Assembly: GCF_000247815.1 (NCBI RefSeq)
Contig: NC_021677.1
Coordinates: forward strand, 38,755,717-38,819,716
Source: Ficedula albicollis
Taxonomy: Eukaryota; Chordata; Aves; Passeriformes; Muscicapidae
Direction: 5' to 3'
Length of the DNA stretch: 64,000 nt
Under the pieces are notes generated by a model, which saw only the letters and a list, made by a program, of their open reading frames with translations, was not told where the DNA came from and ran no database searches. The translations under genes and the position numbers were made by a program. This document shows positions 42,003 to 53,166 of the stretch, piece by piece. Each line of letters opens with the position of its first letter. The stretch's first letter is position 1.

Positions 42003-42021
42003 AGATCGGAAGAGCGTCGTG
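42003..42021 (+). other. Illumina TruSeq adapter match (contamination)
   Basis: The 19 bases AGATCGGAAGAGCGTCGTG exactly equal the start of the Illumina TruSeq universal-side adapter read-through sequence. The match stops at 42022, where the genome continues CTCTCGGGG instead of the adapter's TAGGG. A chance 19-base match in this window is negligible (under one in a million). It sits at a broken repeat unit, 175 bases after a 578-G run. The sequence on either side of 42003-42021 may not be contiguous in the real chromosome. Confidence 0.95.
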
Positions 42022-42108
42022 CTCTCGGGGAGCTGCGCAGGCTCGCCCGGCCCCAGCCGTGCTCAGGCAGGCAGCGTGTGCGCCCACCCCGCCCGGACGC
42101 CGACAGCA

Positions 42109-42239
42109 CTTTCCTGTCTCGCTGCTTTTCCCTCTGGTTCCTCTGTTTCCCCTCTCCCCCAGTCCTTTTCCATTTTCATTCCTTCTTTTCTGCCTCTTCT
42201 AGCCCTCTTTCGTCTGGGCAACTCCTTTTTCCTCTCGTT
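42109..42239. repeat. Pyrimidine-rich tract
   Basis: About 130 bases dominated by C and T on the plus strand, downstream of CpG island 2. Such polypyrimidine stretches can adopt triplex structures and are hard to sequence. No splice-site context is clear. Confidence 0.6.
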
Positions 42240-42334
42240 TGCGTTACCAGTAAACCATTCTCAGATTCAACGTTTGCCTCGTTTGGCTTCATTTCGTTCC
42301 CGACCAACGCGACAAACAGTAATCTAAAAAACAC

Positions 42335-42407
42335 ATCAGTCTGCTACGCCAAAAAAAAAAAAAAAAATCTACTCTTACGCATACACAGAAAGGAGTAGCA
42401 GACTGAT
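42335..42407. repeat. Perfect 13-bp inverted repeat around an A17 loop
   Basis: ATCAGTCTGCTAC (42335-42347) is the exact reverse complement of GTAGCAGACTGAT (42395-42407). The 47-base loop contains 17 consecutive A (42351-42367). It could be a genuine hairpin or a fold-back artefact near the damaged island-2 assembly. No transposon ends or target duplications are evident. Confidence 0.85.
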
Positions 42408-42877
42408 AGTGATGATGTGCACAAGATCCTTAGTGTACACATTTTGACATGATTGTAAAAATTTTGGGATTATATGCCCCCACACTATCCTCCAATATCT
42501 GATACAGATGAATCTATATCCTATTGTTTGAATGTGCAGTGTCGTACATTGTTGCATTCCCTATTTAGGAATTCTTTTGGGGGTCCTTCACAGTACATTA
42601 TGCGTAGGATTTCAATAGAAAAATTGTTTAAGGAAAATGAGATACTAGCCTCCAAAATAAGTGCATGGTAGTTTTAGGAATAACTCTGTCTAGGACTAGT
42701 AAGATAAGAGAGCTTTGGCTTGCTTCCATATTTTTGAGAAATTGAAAGTGAGAGAAAGCTTGGCCTCTGTGAATTAGCACGGGATTAAATTACTACCTGC
42801 ATAATGAACAGGTCAATAATTTCAAAGCTAATGTAACTCAACCACATCATCAAATCTACAGACATTGAAAAATGTTA

Positions 42878-42997
42878 AATAATGGTGAAACTCTAGCAGA
42901 AACACCTTCTAGCCTCCAATCTGCCAAAACCTGTACAAATAATGGTGAAACCCTAGCAGAAAAACCTTCTAGCCTCCAATCTGCCAAAACCTGTAAT
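42878..42997. repeat. 60-bp tandem duplication, two copies
   Basis: Copies 42878-42937 and 42938-42997 begin AATAATGGTGAAAC and share CCTTCTAGCCTCCAATCTGCC. They differ at two internal positions and at the last bases. Confidence 0.95.
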
Positions 42998-44409
42998 TGT
43001 CTGTCAAACAATAAATCATTTCAGTCTTTCTAACAGTGAAAGAGCAGATTTTCAAGAATTGCGGACTTACCTCGTGAAAGACTGCTCAAAGGAGAGGGGC
43101 AGCCCCGGCCCTTCAGGCATGGATGCAGAAATGTTCGTGCCCGTTCTGGCTCCTCTGTCTCCCGCTGGAGTAACACCAGGCTGGGTCTGTGCAGGGCACA
43201 GACCACAGAATGACCTGTACCAAAAGCAGGGCTTGAATTCCTTCTCGGGATGGGCTGTGAGGTGCTGCTGCAGAGGGGTCCGTGAGCAAGCGAGGGTGGC
43301 TGCAGGGTGGCTAGCGGGGCACAGGGAGTGTGTAACACCCAGTGGAGACACAGTGTTGGTGTCACTTCATTAACAGGAGAGGAGGGGGAAGGTCCCAAAC
43401 CAAGTACCTCGCCTGTCTTCATCATCTACAAATGTTTTTTGTTTTCTGTGACGTTGAACATGCATGTGAACTGCTCTACGATTCTAGTTTTGCAATTCCA
43501 CCTTTAAGGTTGTGGGACAAGCTAAAACAGAGATTTTGTATTCCAAATCTAGTAATCCACTGACAGGGATCTATGCAGACAGATAGCTTGAGAATGGAGA
43601 AATTATTTAAAATTGTTTAAACCTCTTCATGTCCATATGATTTCCCAGGACCAACCACAGAAAATGAGATAGAGATGAACAGGAAGACAAAGGATGGAAG
43701 AAGCATTTTTTTGGGAATCTGCTTAAAATAGCTGTGATGAACTTAAACACTAAAACCCAGGAGATCTACAAAGTTGAGAAATTTCCAAGATTTGCCTGCC
43801 AAAGTTTGGAGAACAATTAACCTGGAGAAGGGTATCAGGAACTTCTAAGAAGCTAGAATAGATAAGCAAAAGGACCACAAACTTCAGTGAATTTTTTGAA
43901 AGTATAATTTTTTCAGGTTTTAAAATTTGTTATGGTTTGCCATTCTGCGTTTAAACAATAAATTATTAGATTTCTCAATCATAGTTGGTGATAAATCCAG
44001 CTTTGGGTGGCACAGGCTTTTTATTTCTGTAGATTGGCAACTTCTAAATAAACTGGGGAACTCTATTAGTACCTGGCATGTTGATGCATTTCCAAAACAT
44101 TCACTGAGTTACGAAGGTAACAGCACTTCATGAGCGGGTTTAAAATCTGATAAGGGATGAACTTTATGCGTAACAAATGTCAGCCATCGACCATAATAAC
44201 CAGGAAAAATCCTGCAAATCATTACGTAAATGGGAAAGGTGCCTGATGTCAGGAGCCTCAGAGGACACAGCAATGGTGACTGAAAATCACTACTTCTATG
44301 CAGCAATACTTTATGGAAAGGGGTAAAATAAAGTGGTCGAATATTGACAATGGGAAAATAATGCCAGGAAGAGTGTGGTTTGGGTGGTTTCTAGGAACAC
44401 TACAAAATG
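42998..44409. other. Noncoding stretch, no gene seen
   Basis: The part 43040-43400 is GC-balanced and open in several frames on both strands. It carries a good minus-strand splice-donor look-alike (CACGAG|GTAAGT, about 43064-43075). No family is recognised, and simultaneous openness of both strands argues for low stop density, not for coding. Confidence 0.35.
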
Positions 44410-44918
44410 GGGCACTCAAGACCTTTCAGAGGCCCCTTGTGTTTAGCGTCCCAAGCCAATGCCCCTGTGAGGGGCCGGGCCCGGCCTGGCCTCGCTCTCT
44501 GCTGACACAGCCCCGCCCCCCGATACCGGCCTGTCCATCAATCACACGCAGGGTGGGACTAACCCAGCATTTGATTGGCAGAGCTGTCCATCAATCACAC
44601 GCAGGGTGGGACTAACCCGGCATTTGATTGGTAGAGCTGTCCATCAATCACACACAGGGTGGGGCTAACCCAGCATTTGATTGGCAGAGCTGGGCACTCA
44701 AGACCTTTCAGAGGCCCCTTGTGTTTAGCGTCCCAAGCCAATGCCCCTGTGAGGGGCCGGGCCCGGCCTGGCCTCGCTCTCTGCTGACACAGCCCCGCCC
44801 CCAGATACCGGCCTGTCCATCAATCACACGCAGGGTGGGAGTAACCCAGCATTTGATTGGCAGAGCTGTCCATCAATCATACACAGGATGGGACTAAACC
44901 AACCCCTGATTGGCCAAT
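44410..44918. promoter_or_regulatory. Nested tandem array of CCAAT and GC boxes
   Basis: A 282-bp unit starting GGGCACTCAAGACC (44410) recurs at 44692. Inside it, a 53-bp subunit beginning CTGTCCATCAATCAC is repeated three times in the first unit (44531, 44584, 44637) and twice in the second (44813, 44866). Eight CCAAT or ATTGG pentamers fall within 463 bases (44456, 44574, 44627, 44680, 44738, 44856, 44909, 44914). The last two form the palindrome ATTGGCCAAT. Each large unit also has a GC box CCCCGCCCCC (44511, 44793) and a perfect palindrome GGCCGGGCCCGGCC (44473, 44755). CCAAT boxes are NF-Y sites and GC boxes are Sp1-type sites in known promoters. A tandem enhancer within an LTR U3 is an alternative. 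No LTR ends were found. Confidence 0.55.
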
Positions 44919-45207
44919 ATCTCGGAGGTCCCACCTAGGGGCAGGCCCACAAATATCCAAGCAGCCTACATCTGTTAGTAACTTTTCTTTTATTGGGGGA
45001 TTTTCTAAGTGCATCTGAAGGTACAGACACTGTTGAGGCCAGAACTGAATACGCCCTGAATTTGAGATGTTAATGGATTTATTTTATTTTAATTTTTGTA
45101 TAACTATCATTACTTTTAACTCATTGGGTCTCCATTTCTCTTCAAGAGGAGTGAAGGCCATTACAACTCTCCATAAGAAGTTAAGGGCTTACACAGGAAA
45201 CTAAGAG
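44919..45207. other. Spacer between CCAAT array and the 199-codon frame
   Basis: AT-rich after about 44970. It would be leader sequence if the array drives rightward transcription. No TATA box at a convincing position was found. Confidence 0.3.
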
Positions 45208-45807
45208 ATGGACCACATGGAGGAAAACATGCTCATCTTGAAGCAGCAGGAGAGACTTGGTGTATTTGTATGTGGGGTTTGCCCTCCTGAGTCATGTCCA
45301 TTGCTCCTACGGCAGTGCTGGCTCCACTCATGTTCCCAGAGCTGTGCCGAGGCAGAGGAATGGGGAACAGGGGCTGATGCTGGGGGAGAGGTAAATCCTG
45401 TCCCTGCAGCAGTGGCAAGAAAGAGCAAAACCACTGCCCTGGATCTGCAGTCGGGGTCAGGATTGCTTTTGCTGTGTATTGAGTGCTGCTTTGAGCTCAG
45501 GCTGCTGTGTGAAACCTGTCCTCTCAGCGGGCAGACATCCCCCTGGATGTGGAAAACATCCCACATCCCAGTTGTGGTACCCAACCACAACTGGGACCCC
45601 TGTCTCATTCCCACTATTATGTTAGGGCTTTCTCCTCCCTCAGTGAGAGAGGGAGAATTGAGTCCTGTAGCAGCAACATTGCTGCTCGACTCATTCCCAA
45701 CTTTTATATTTCCATCTGGAAATCTCAGAGTGCCTTACCGGAGTTACCCTTACAGGTCAAAGCTAGATTTAACTGGCAGCAAAACTCCAGTTCTGTCTTA
45801 CTGTTAG
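45208..45807 (+). other. 199-codon open reading frame, coding status unproven
   Basis: This is the longest frame in the window not caused by homopolymer or simple repeat. Its ATG has a favourable context (G at -3 and G at +4), with an in-frame TAA two codons upstream. It lies 290 bp downstream of the CCAAT/GC-box array on the same strand. The translation is cysteine-rich (for example CGVC near residue 22, CIECC near 90, CETC near 101). It shows no signal peptide, domain or family I recognise. The region is GC-balanced and the opposite strand is also open for 137 codons, so a chance frame is the leading explanation. Confidence 0.12.
45566..45596. repeat. Perfect 12-bp stem, 7-base loop
   Basis: TCCCAGTTGTGG (45566-45577) and CCACAACTGGGA (45585-45596) are exact reverse complements around TACCCAA. 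It lies inside the 199-codon frame. The stem is shorter than a microRNA precursor. Confidence 0.9.
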
Positions 45808-48800
45808 TTTTATGATTGATGATGTTTATTTAATTTTTTGTCTGTTGCTGGCCTGGGTTTGGATTGCAGTACAGTAAGTATGAGCTCAGCTATTTATGGA
45901 TATAGCAGTAAAGAGACTTATTCCCGCTCAATATTTATTTTCAACTTCTGCAACTTTTTTAATTAGAACAAGTGGAGTAAAAAATAGTAAAATTAGATTT
46001 TCAGGCCAGTGTCTTTACACCTAGGTAAAATAAGCTGTGGCTGGAGAGAGAAGTCCATGTTCAGATTTCCCCCAAAGCACATAGAAAACAGAGGTGTGAG
46101 ACAGGTGGCAGGTGGCGGGTGCAGTGTTGTAGATTTCTGCCTATACTTGGGAAACTGCTGCTGCAGAAGATTGGTCTGTGTTGGAGGCAGGAACTCGAAC
46201 ACAGACTCCTGCAGAGGTTGCTGCCCAGACCACAGTGGCTGGGATGTCCTCTGGTTCCTGCACTACTTATTCATGGTGTTTTTGTTTCTGGAGCTGGCTG
46301 GTTTAAAGCTGGAGTGAGAGTATTGCCAGTCACTACCACACTCCCTTCCTGTTGCTCTGCAGACATACACAAACACACATGTGTGCACACATGCACACAC
46401 ACTGCACTCATACACTGACTGTTTTGTTGCTTTTCTTTCTAAAACATCTGCATGGAGAGGTGCCTTTCTCTCAGTTCCTCTCCAGTCTGCGTGTCTCCTA
46501 GTACTACACAGCAGTAAATAAGTGTCTGTTGTTCAGATATTTTTCACCTTTCCCTTTTGTTCTAGCCAATTTTGTCAATACAGTGTGAGAAAACAACTCA
46601 AGAGATTGGGTTATAATGTTCATTTCTAAGAGCCATAGTTAAGTGTTGCATTTGTACTTCTGACTTGTTATCTTTTATTGCATAATAAAAAGTGAAGAAG
46701 CCAAGTACTTTGTTATATAAGTAGAAAATACTCGTGCTCACAATTTAACCCTTCAAACAGTGTATAGGAATCAAAGCATAATACATGGAGTTTTTCAAAT
46801 TATTGAAGGTGTTGTAGTACAATTGTAGTACATTGTTGTACTCTCTGTAGTTCTACAATCTCAGCAAGCTGGTTGTGAAATATATCTTATTGCTTTTATA
46901 CTTTTAAGTTATTCTTCTTTACACAAGGATTTATAGAAGCCTAACATGGTCAGCCTGCTCATGAATTAGGCAGCATAACTTTAATAGAAACCATGAAGAG
47001 GCTTGAGTCTTGAACTGAATGTTCTCACTCTATGTGCCAATTCATACTTTAATGTGTTAAAAATCACTTTAATTGAGCAGACATTATTAGTGAGTATCTT
47101 ATGGACACTGAAAGCATTTTTTTCCTTGTTGTCTCCTTAAATGCTTCAGTTAAATTATGCAGAAAAAATTACGTCCTAGCCCATTGCATAAACTCTGAAG
47201 AAATAATTAGAGAGTCAAAAGAAATACTTGTTTTGAGAACAGAAAGACTCATAGCTGTTTTTAGTGTAAAATATCTTATTTACAAACTTGGGGGAAAAAG
47301 TAGAAAGCATTTTTTGAACTTCTATCCTGTTGGTACATTGTGTACAGCTTTAACACAACTCATCAGTAATTAGCTATTTACCATTTAAACCATGACAAAA
47401 GTATCTTAAAACTTCTTTTGTGCTCTTATCATTTTTTAAGAAGCACGTTTATACACAAATTGCTTGGCATCTCTGTATCATGGCTTTGATCTCCTCCACT
47501 ATCAATTGTTGGCTCAGGTACAGGAGACTGTAAAATATACAAAGCCGTCTGCTCTAGACTCCAGTTGAAATAAAAAAAGGAGTCTGTTTATACACAGCCA
47601 CTCATTAGCTAAGTCAGTCAATATTTACATGTTACGAATATAATGCCTTCTTTGTTAGATAAATTATTTAATTCAACCTCTATGAAACTTCCTTTCAAGA
47701 GACTAACATTTGCAAATAAATAACTTTTTAGTTCCTTAATTTTAATTGTAAGCTAAATACCATCCTTTTCTTCCTTCTTTTTTACCCCAACTACTAGGTC
47801 AGCTTTGATAAAACATTAAGGAATGGTTTACCAACACATAAAGCCATTTATGATGTGTTGCCATACAATGCATTTTTTTGAAAATGTCATCCAACTGGAC
47901 AAACAGTTCTTGTGTGGTGTTACATATATTTTCCAAGTTTGCTGTTAATGCTATATGCTGCAGACTTAGTCAACCACCATCCAAGATTTAAAGTTCAAGC
48001 TTATAGGACTTGGCAGTTGCCAGCACCACTGGCAGGTGTCATGCTGATGGAAATGCATGTTGATGCATTAGATGACACATGTCTGTTGGTGACTGGTTTC
48101 TTGATAATTGCTTTCTAATAAATGAGGGCTAGAAGTAACAGCGCCTTTCTCCATTTGTGCCTCCTGGGACTTTTTGTTGTTCTCCACAGACCTCTGTGTC
48201 TTCTTATTTTAGTACTTGAAATGACACGTAAATGTCATGATTGCAGATGATTATGACAATAAACAAAATAGTAGCAGCATTTCACAGAAGAGACAGGGAA
48301 TGAGGGGTAAAGGATTTCTGACCCTATGTGCATACAAGTAAGTACATATATATGTTCATGTGTATCCAGATGCAGAGGGTGTTAAATCCTGAGCTCTAGT
48401 TAGATTTCCAATATTCTAAAAAAATAATGTATATTTGGGGGCTCGGGGGTTTTTTGCACTAAGGTAAATTCAGACTGCTTTCAGCACGTCAGCATGTGAC
48501 TAGGAATCCTTTTTTTTCCCCTTTTGTATATGCACATAAAGAAAAATGTTTTCCTTATATTAAGTATTTCCAGCAATTTTCTTACATAGCCCTGTTATTC
48601 TTGTCATCCTTGTAACATTTCTGTGGTGAATTATGTTAGTGACATTTTTGTGTATGTTTCAAGACATTTCAGAGATGTAAGAATGCAAGTGACATAATTT
48701 GCAAATGTCACCTCTGACAGTTTTAGAATTTTTATGTGTTTCTTCAGTGGCTCTAGTAATGACTGTTATCTTCAGTATTATTGTACCAAATAGTTGATTG

Positions 48801-50003
48801 TATATAGCCATTATTTCCTTAGTGAAAGTCCTTAGCACTATGACACTGAAGCTATGTATGTCCTAAATGGATAAATGAAGAGTGTTTTGTATGGGGAATG
48901 CAGACACAGGTTAGGTTTCCCAATGCAAACAGGCATACTCTACAGAGAAGAGTAGAACATAAAGCAGTGTTTTTCATTTTGTACTCCTTAAAGAAGGGGG
49001 AAAAAATACACTTAGTCTTTCCACACTCTGAATCTTCTGTTTGTGGGTATTCCTAGAAATTCCACTGTTGCTAGTGATAGACACTTTAAAGATTTATGAC
49101 ACACCAGCTTTTAACTTGCTTTTGTAATTCATCCAGTAACTGATATAGAAACCCAGGAGAGCCATATAAAATTAAACATATGCAGGTGAGTTGTTAGAAG
49201 AAGGGATGTGACCAAAAGAGCATGGCCCAGTTGACTCAGTGTGCTGCTAAAATAACTGAGGGACTGGGGCAAAACTCCCTCTCAAAGGCTTGCTGGCTCC
49301 TAACAAGCTGAGGGAATCACTCGTGTGACCTGTAAACACAGTGGGCCCTAATGGCTTGGTCCCCTGGGGGGGTCATGTCCCTGGCCTGGGACCCCTTCAC
49401 CAGCCTGCTGGCACCTCTCACAGAGCCCAGACATGGCCAGTGCCTGGCTGTGGTTGAAGGATCTTCACTCACTACTCAGCTTGAAAGGGTGAAGGAGTTT
49501 TGGGAGACCAAATGAAATAGGATATGCAAAAAAAATCTGAGGTTTAGTGAGGAGAAAGGAGAGATGGAGAAAGGGATGGGGGAAAGAGGATTTTTTTGAG
49601 GCTGTCTGTAAATCTGCAGTGATTTGGTGTTTGAGACTTAGCTCCTATGAAAATTGTTGCTTGAAAAAATGATACCAACTTTGTGTTGGTGTGCGTGGCT
49701 ACCTCTCTGACCAGAGCCCATTCCCCAGGGCAGATCCAACACTGTGAGCAGCTCATCCCCCCACCTGCATCACGTGTAGGCAGAAGTCCTTTTCCAGCTC
49801 CCGAAATGCTCCCCTTCTCTTTTTTTCCTTTGTGGATAGCTCCTGCTAATATTTGATTTTTTCCCAGCCTCGGTGTTGAGTGAGCCTCCCAGAGGTTGAG
49901 TGCGGGGAGCCTGAGGCAGCGCAGGGAGCCAAACCGGGACATTCCTCTGGCCACTTGAGAGGTCGGAGTGCTGGAGCTGCCTCACGCCTTGTAGCCATCA
50001 GGC
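45808..50003. other. Noncoding stretch with a short CA/TG tract
   Basis: No gene recognised. A CA-rich imperfect simple repeat is at 46363-46415. The GC-richer parts near 46000-46340 and 49250-49500 have short open frames without known domains. No transposon end is identified. Confidence 0.45.
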
Positions 50004-50089
50004 TCCTGGGGGCTGGTGGTATTCTGGAACCTATGTACTTGATTTTTCCTGGGGGCTGGTGGTGTTCTGGAGCCTATGTACTTGATTTT
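50004..50089. repeat. 43-bp tandem duplication, two copies
   Basis: Copies 50004-50046 and 50047-50089 begin TCCTGGGGGCTGGTGGT and end TACTTGATTTT. They differ at two positions (ATTCTGGAA versus GTTCTGGAG). Confidence 0.95.
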
Positions 50090-51840
50090 AAAGTGGGAGA
50101 GAGCTGCAAGATCCTCTCTTCACACAGCTTTTCCTTCTTGAAGTGGTGTTACTGTTGGCTCTAAAGAAAGCATGTTCTCGTACTAAAGATTACACTAAAC
50201 CTACTATGTATTATTTATAGAGTAGCTTCCAGGGAATATTTCTTAATTTGAAGAAAAAGCTTGTGGGTTTTCTAGTCATATTTGACTACTGTAAAATGAT
50301 TTCCTACTATTAGCATAAAAGTGATTTGATTTTTTTTTGCTATTGCTCCTTCTGCCTTAAAAATGTGAAAATATGAGTTTAAGGTGTCTTGTGAAAGAGT
50401 ACAAAATGATCCATTAAGGTTTTTACCTTTCCTGTTCTGCATGATGAGAAGTAATAAAGTTCTTTGCATTTTTAATGTGAAAAAATGTAATTATATTTCA
50501 TGCATTGCAACAGATTGGTAGCTGGAAGGTTTGGGTTAATTCTCACTATCCATATATGCCACATACAGTCTGTAGTTCTAATTTGTGTGGACATTATATC
50601 AGAGAATCTCCCCATGCTATCCCAGTTAATCTCATAAAATGTTAATGTAATCCCTTCACAAATATGTAAATGTAGTACCACTATGGCTCTGGCAAATAAT
50701 AAACAATATGTATCTTATCCTGGGCTTTCCTTCATGTAATTCTCAGCAATAATTTAGTCCTCGTCTTCCACTCTGAAGGATATAAATGGAATGACCTTTA
50801 TTCTGGTTTTGTTTGCTCTCTATCTACTAAGCAGCTGCAGTGAAGATGAAGACAAACAGTGGATTAACAGTGGTACCTTTTATAAGGCTGATTAGTCTTA
50901 AAACATGCTCAGTGGAAACAAAAAAAGCATAAAACAAGGTCTGAGAGGTTTTTACTCTTTTCACTGAAACTGCTGCATTTCTTTCAGTAAGTCACAGATA
51001 CTGACTTTTCAATCAAGTATTTTCTTAGAGAGCAGTTGTTTTTGCTAGCACAGCCTGTATAATATTTCCGAAGTGCAAGGTACGTACTTCTAAAATAATT
51101 CTACCTTATTTATTTTTCTGGTTCAGATGAGAACTTTGTGGGGAGTTAATTAAAAATATTTACTGGTATTTCATATCATCTGGTTTTCAGTGATTATAAT
51201 CAGCTGTTAAAACCAACACTAGAACTGCTACGGGTGATAGCTGTAATGGGCGCAGCTGGCATTCCTGCAATTTATAAGGACTTTGCAGAAACACATTTTT
51301 AACGTGTACAAAGTGTGTAAGAGAGAAGTGGCTTGAGACAATGGGTGAACAGCATGGTTTATGGCATGGCTTAACAGCACCTTGCAACACCCTGCAAATT
51401 TTAGGACTGGATGTGGGAAATAGTTTATCCATCAGTCAACAAGGCAAAATGTACTTACCTGAACTGATGTGTGTTAAAACCACTGCCTGATAAAATCATA
51501 GCTCGGATGGGATTTCTTGTGTTACACCTGTCTCCTCTGAAAGGCTGCTCCGTCTGCAGCACATGGTATGCTCCCTTTACTCCTTACCAAAGTGGAGGGG
51601 GAGAAAGCTTGCTAATTTAGCCATCTTGTTAAATCACCCACATCCCCTTCCTGAAGCACCTAGACATTCCTTAGATGTCTCCTATCAAAATCCTGCCCCA
51701 GCCTGACCCTGCTTATCAAGCGCTTGTTGTTCTTTCAGAGATTTGAAAGGATTACAGCAGATTAGCTAACACAGCTCCTTCCCTTATATTGTTTTGTGGG
51801 ACTGTCAGTTCTATAATAAAAATAAAATAGACATTTTAAA
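50090..51840. other. Noncoding stretch, no gene seen
   Basis: AT-rich. A TATA-like GATATAAATGG near 50779 precedes a 28-codon frame at about 50846, too short to call. Nothing else is recognised. Confidence 0.45.
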
Positions 51841-52007
51841 GCACGTTTTAAGTGTGGACATGCTGTTGATATGCTGAATATTATGTTTTGGTACAGTTGA
51901 ATTAAATTTTGCATGTTTAAAAGAAGCACGTTTTAAGAGTGGACATGCTGTTGATATGCTGAATCTTATGTTTTGGTACAGTTGAATTAAATTTTGCATG
52001 TTTAAAA
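51841..52007. repeat. 85-bp tandem duplication, two copies
   Basis: Units start GCACGTTTTAAG at 51841 and 51926. They share GTGGACATGCTGTTGATATG and GTACAGTTGAATTAAATT, with about two mismatches. The copies meet at TTTAAAAGAA. Confidence 0.95.
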
Positions 52008-53095
52008 TCTGTGTTTATCATAAGCTAGCTATTTCCCCCCCCTTTTTTTCTGAATTTTTTCAGTTGTAATGAAATTCACCTCATATCTAATAAAATTCCA
52101 GCCTGTAAGAAGACATTTCATCTGATACGAAAAACATGTTTGATATAGACTATGCATAAATGCAGTTTTAATCTCGTTTTCATGCCTATTTTGATCTTTA
52201 AAACATAGACCTTCATGTACTAGCACCTTAAATAGTAGCCACAAGGTTTTTGGGCATTAAAAATCGGGTTCCCAAGACGAAGTGAAATCACATCTGAAAT
52301 CACATGAGAGTGATCCACACTAAATATCTTTGGTGTGGTGGGGGGGGAAGGAGGTAAAATAAAAAGGAGGAAGAAAGTAGCTGCTACAAAGCTGGGATAC
52401 AGGCATCAACAAAACAAAATTCCAAGGGAAACTCAAGCTCCCAAACTGAATTAGCTATAATGCTGAGTTTAAAAGAAGGAAGCCTGTTTGGACAATAACT
52501 TCAAAGCCTGTCTCTTCAATGAGAACTGAAAAACTGAGATTCTGGAGTTGCATATAGAAAACAACAGAACAATATGATACCAGTTCCCTTTCGAAAAACT
52601 AATACATTATTCCTTTAATTTCTACCTCACCTTTGGTTTTGACTCAGTGACATTTCTCCTTACTTTTCATGGATATTTATCCTCCTGGAAAGTTTAATGT
52701 GCTTTTTCTGGCATCAGTATTTTTCCTGAGGCTGGAAAACAGGAAACAGTCACAAAATTCAATGGCAAATGTGGAGCTGTGTTTGAGTGTTTGCCCAATG
52801 GTGACTTTGAGGTGAGCAGGCTTTGATAGCCACCAGACCTCCTACCTGCAGAGCACCAGTGGTTGCCCAGACAATACATAGCCCATGCTGGTCAGCCCAC
52901 CTTGCCACCCAGATGGGCACATCCTGGGCTCAGCTCTGGGCTTGACATCTCCCTGCTTGCAGATCTGGTCTTGTGGCAGACCATAGGCCCGTGAGGACAT
53001 ACCCATAGTCAGAGTTTCAGAGTTTAGTCTTACATCTCTTAATATTGCACAAATGGTCGTAACAAACTTTGGCCCTTTTTGATGCCAAACTCCTG

Positions 53096-53097
<2 letters not shown>
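52008..53097. other. Noncoding stretch, no gene seen
   Basis: No open frame above about 75 codons. The GC-balanced part 52690-53000 shows no exon or repeat I can name. Confidence 0.45.
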
Positions 53098-53130
<33 letters not shown>

Positions 53131-53166
53131 CTCGGTTTTTTTTTTTTTTTTTTTTTTTCTTTTTTT
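53098..53166. repeat. Two long T-runs around ATCTCGG
   Basis: T31 (53098-53128), ATCTCGG, T23 (53136-53158), then C and T7. It may be the tail of a minus-strand retroposed sequence or a simple repeat. Lysine- or phenylalanine-rich frames here are spurious. Confidence 0.9.

Noticed and set aside
43030..43425. Minus-strand frames ending at a good splice-donor look-alike
   Set aside because: No recognised protein; both strands are open, and a donor-like 9-mer is common by chance in a window of this size.
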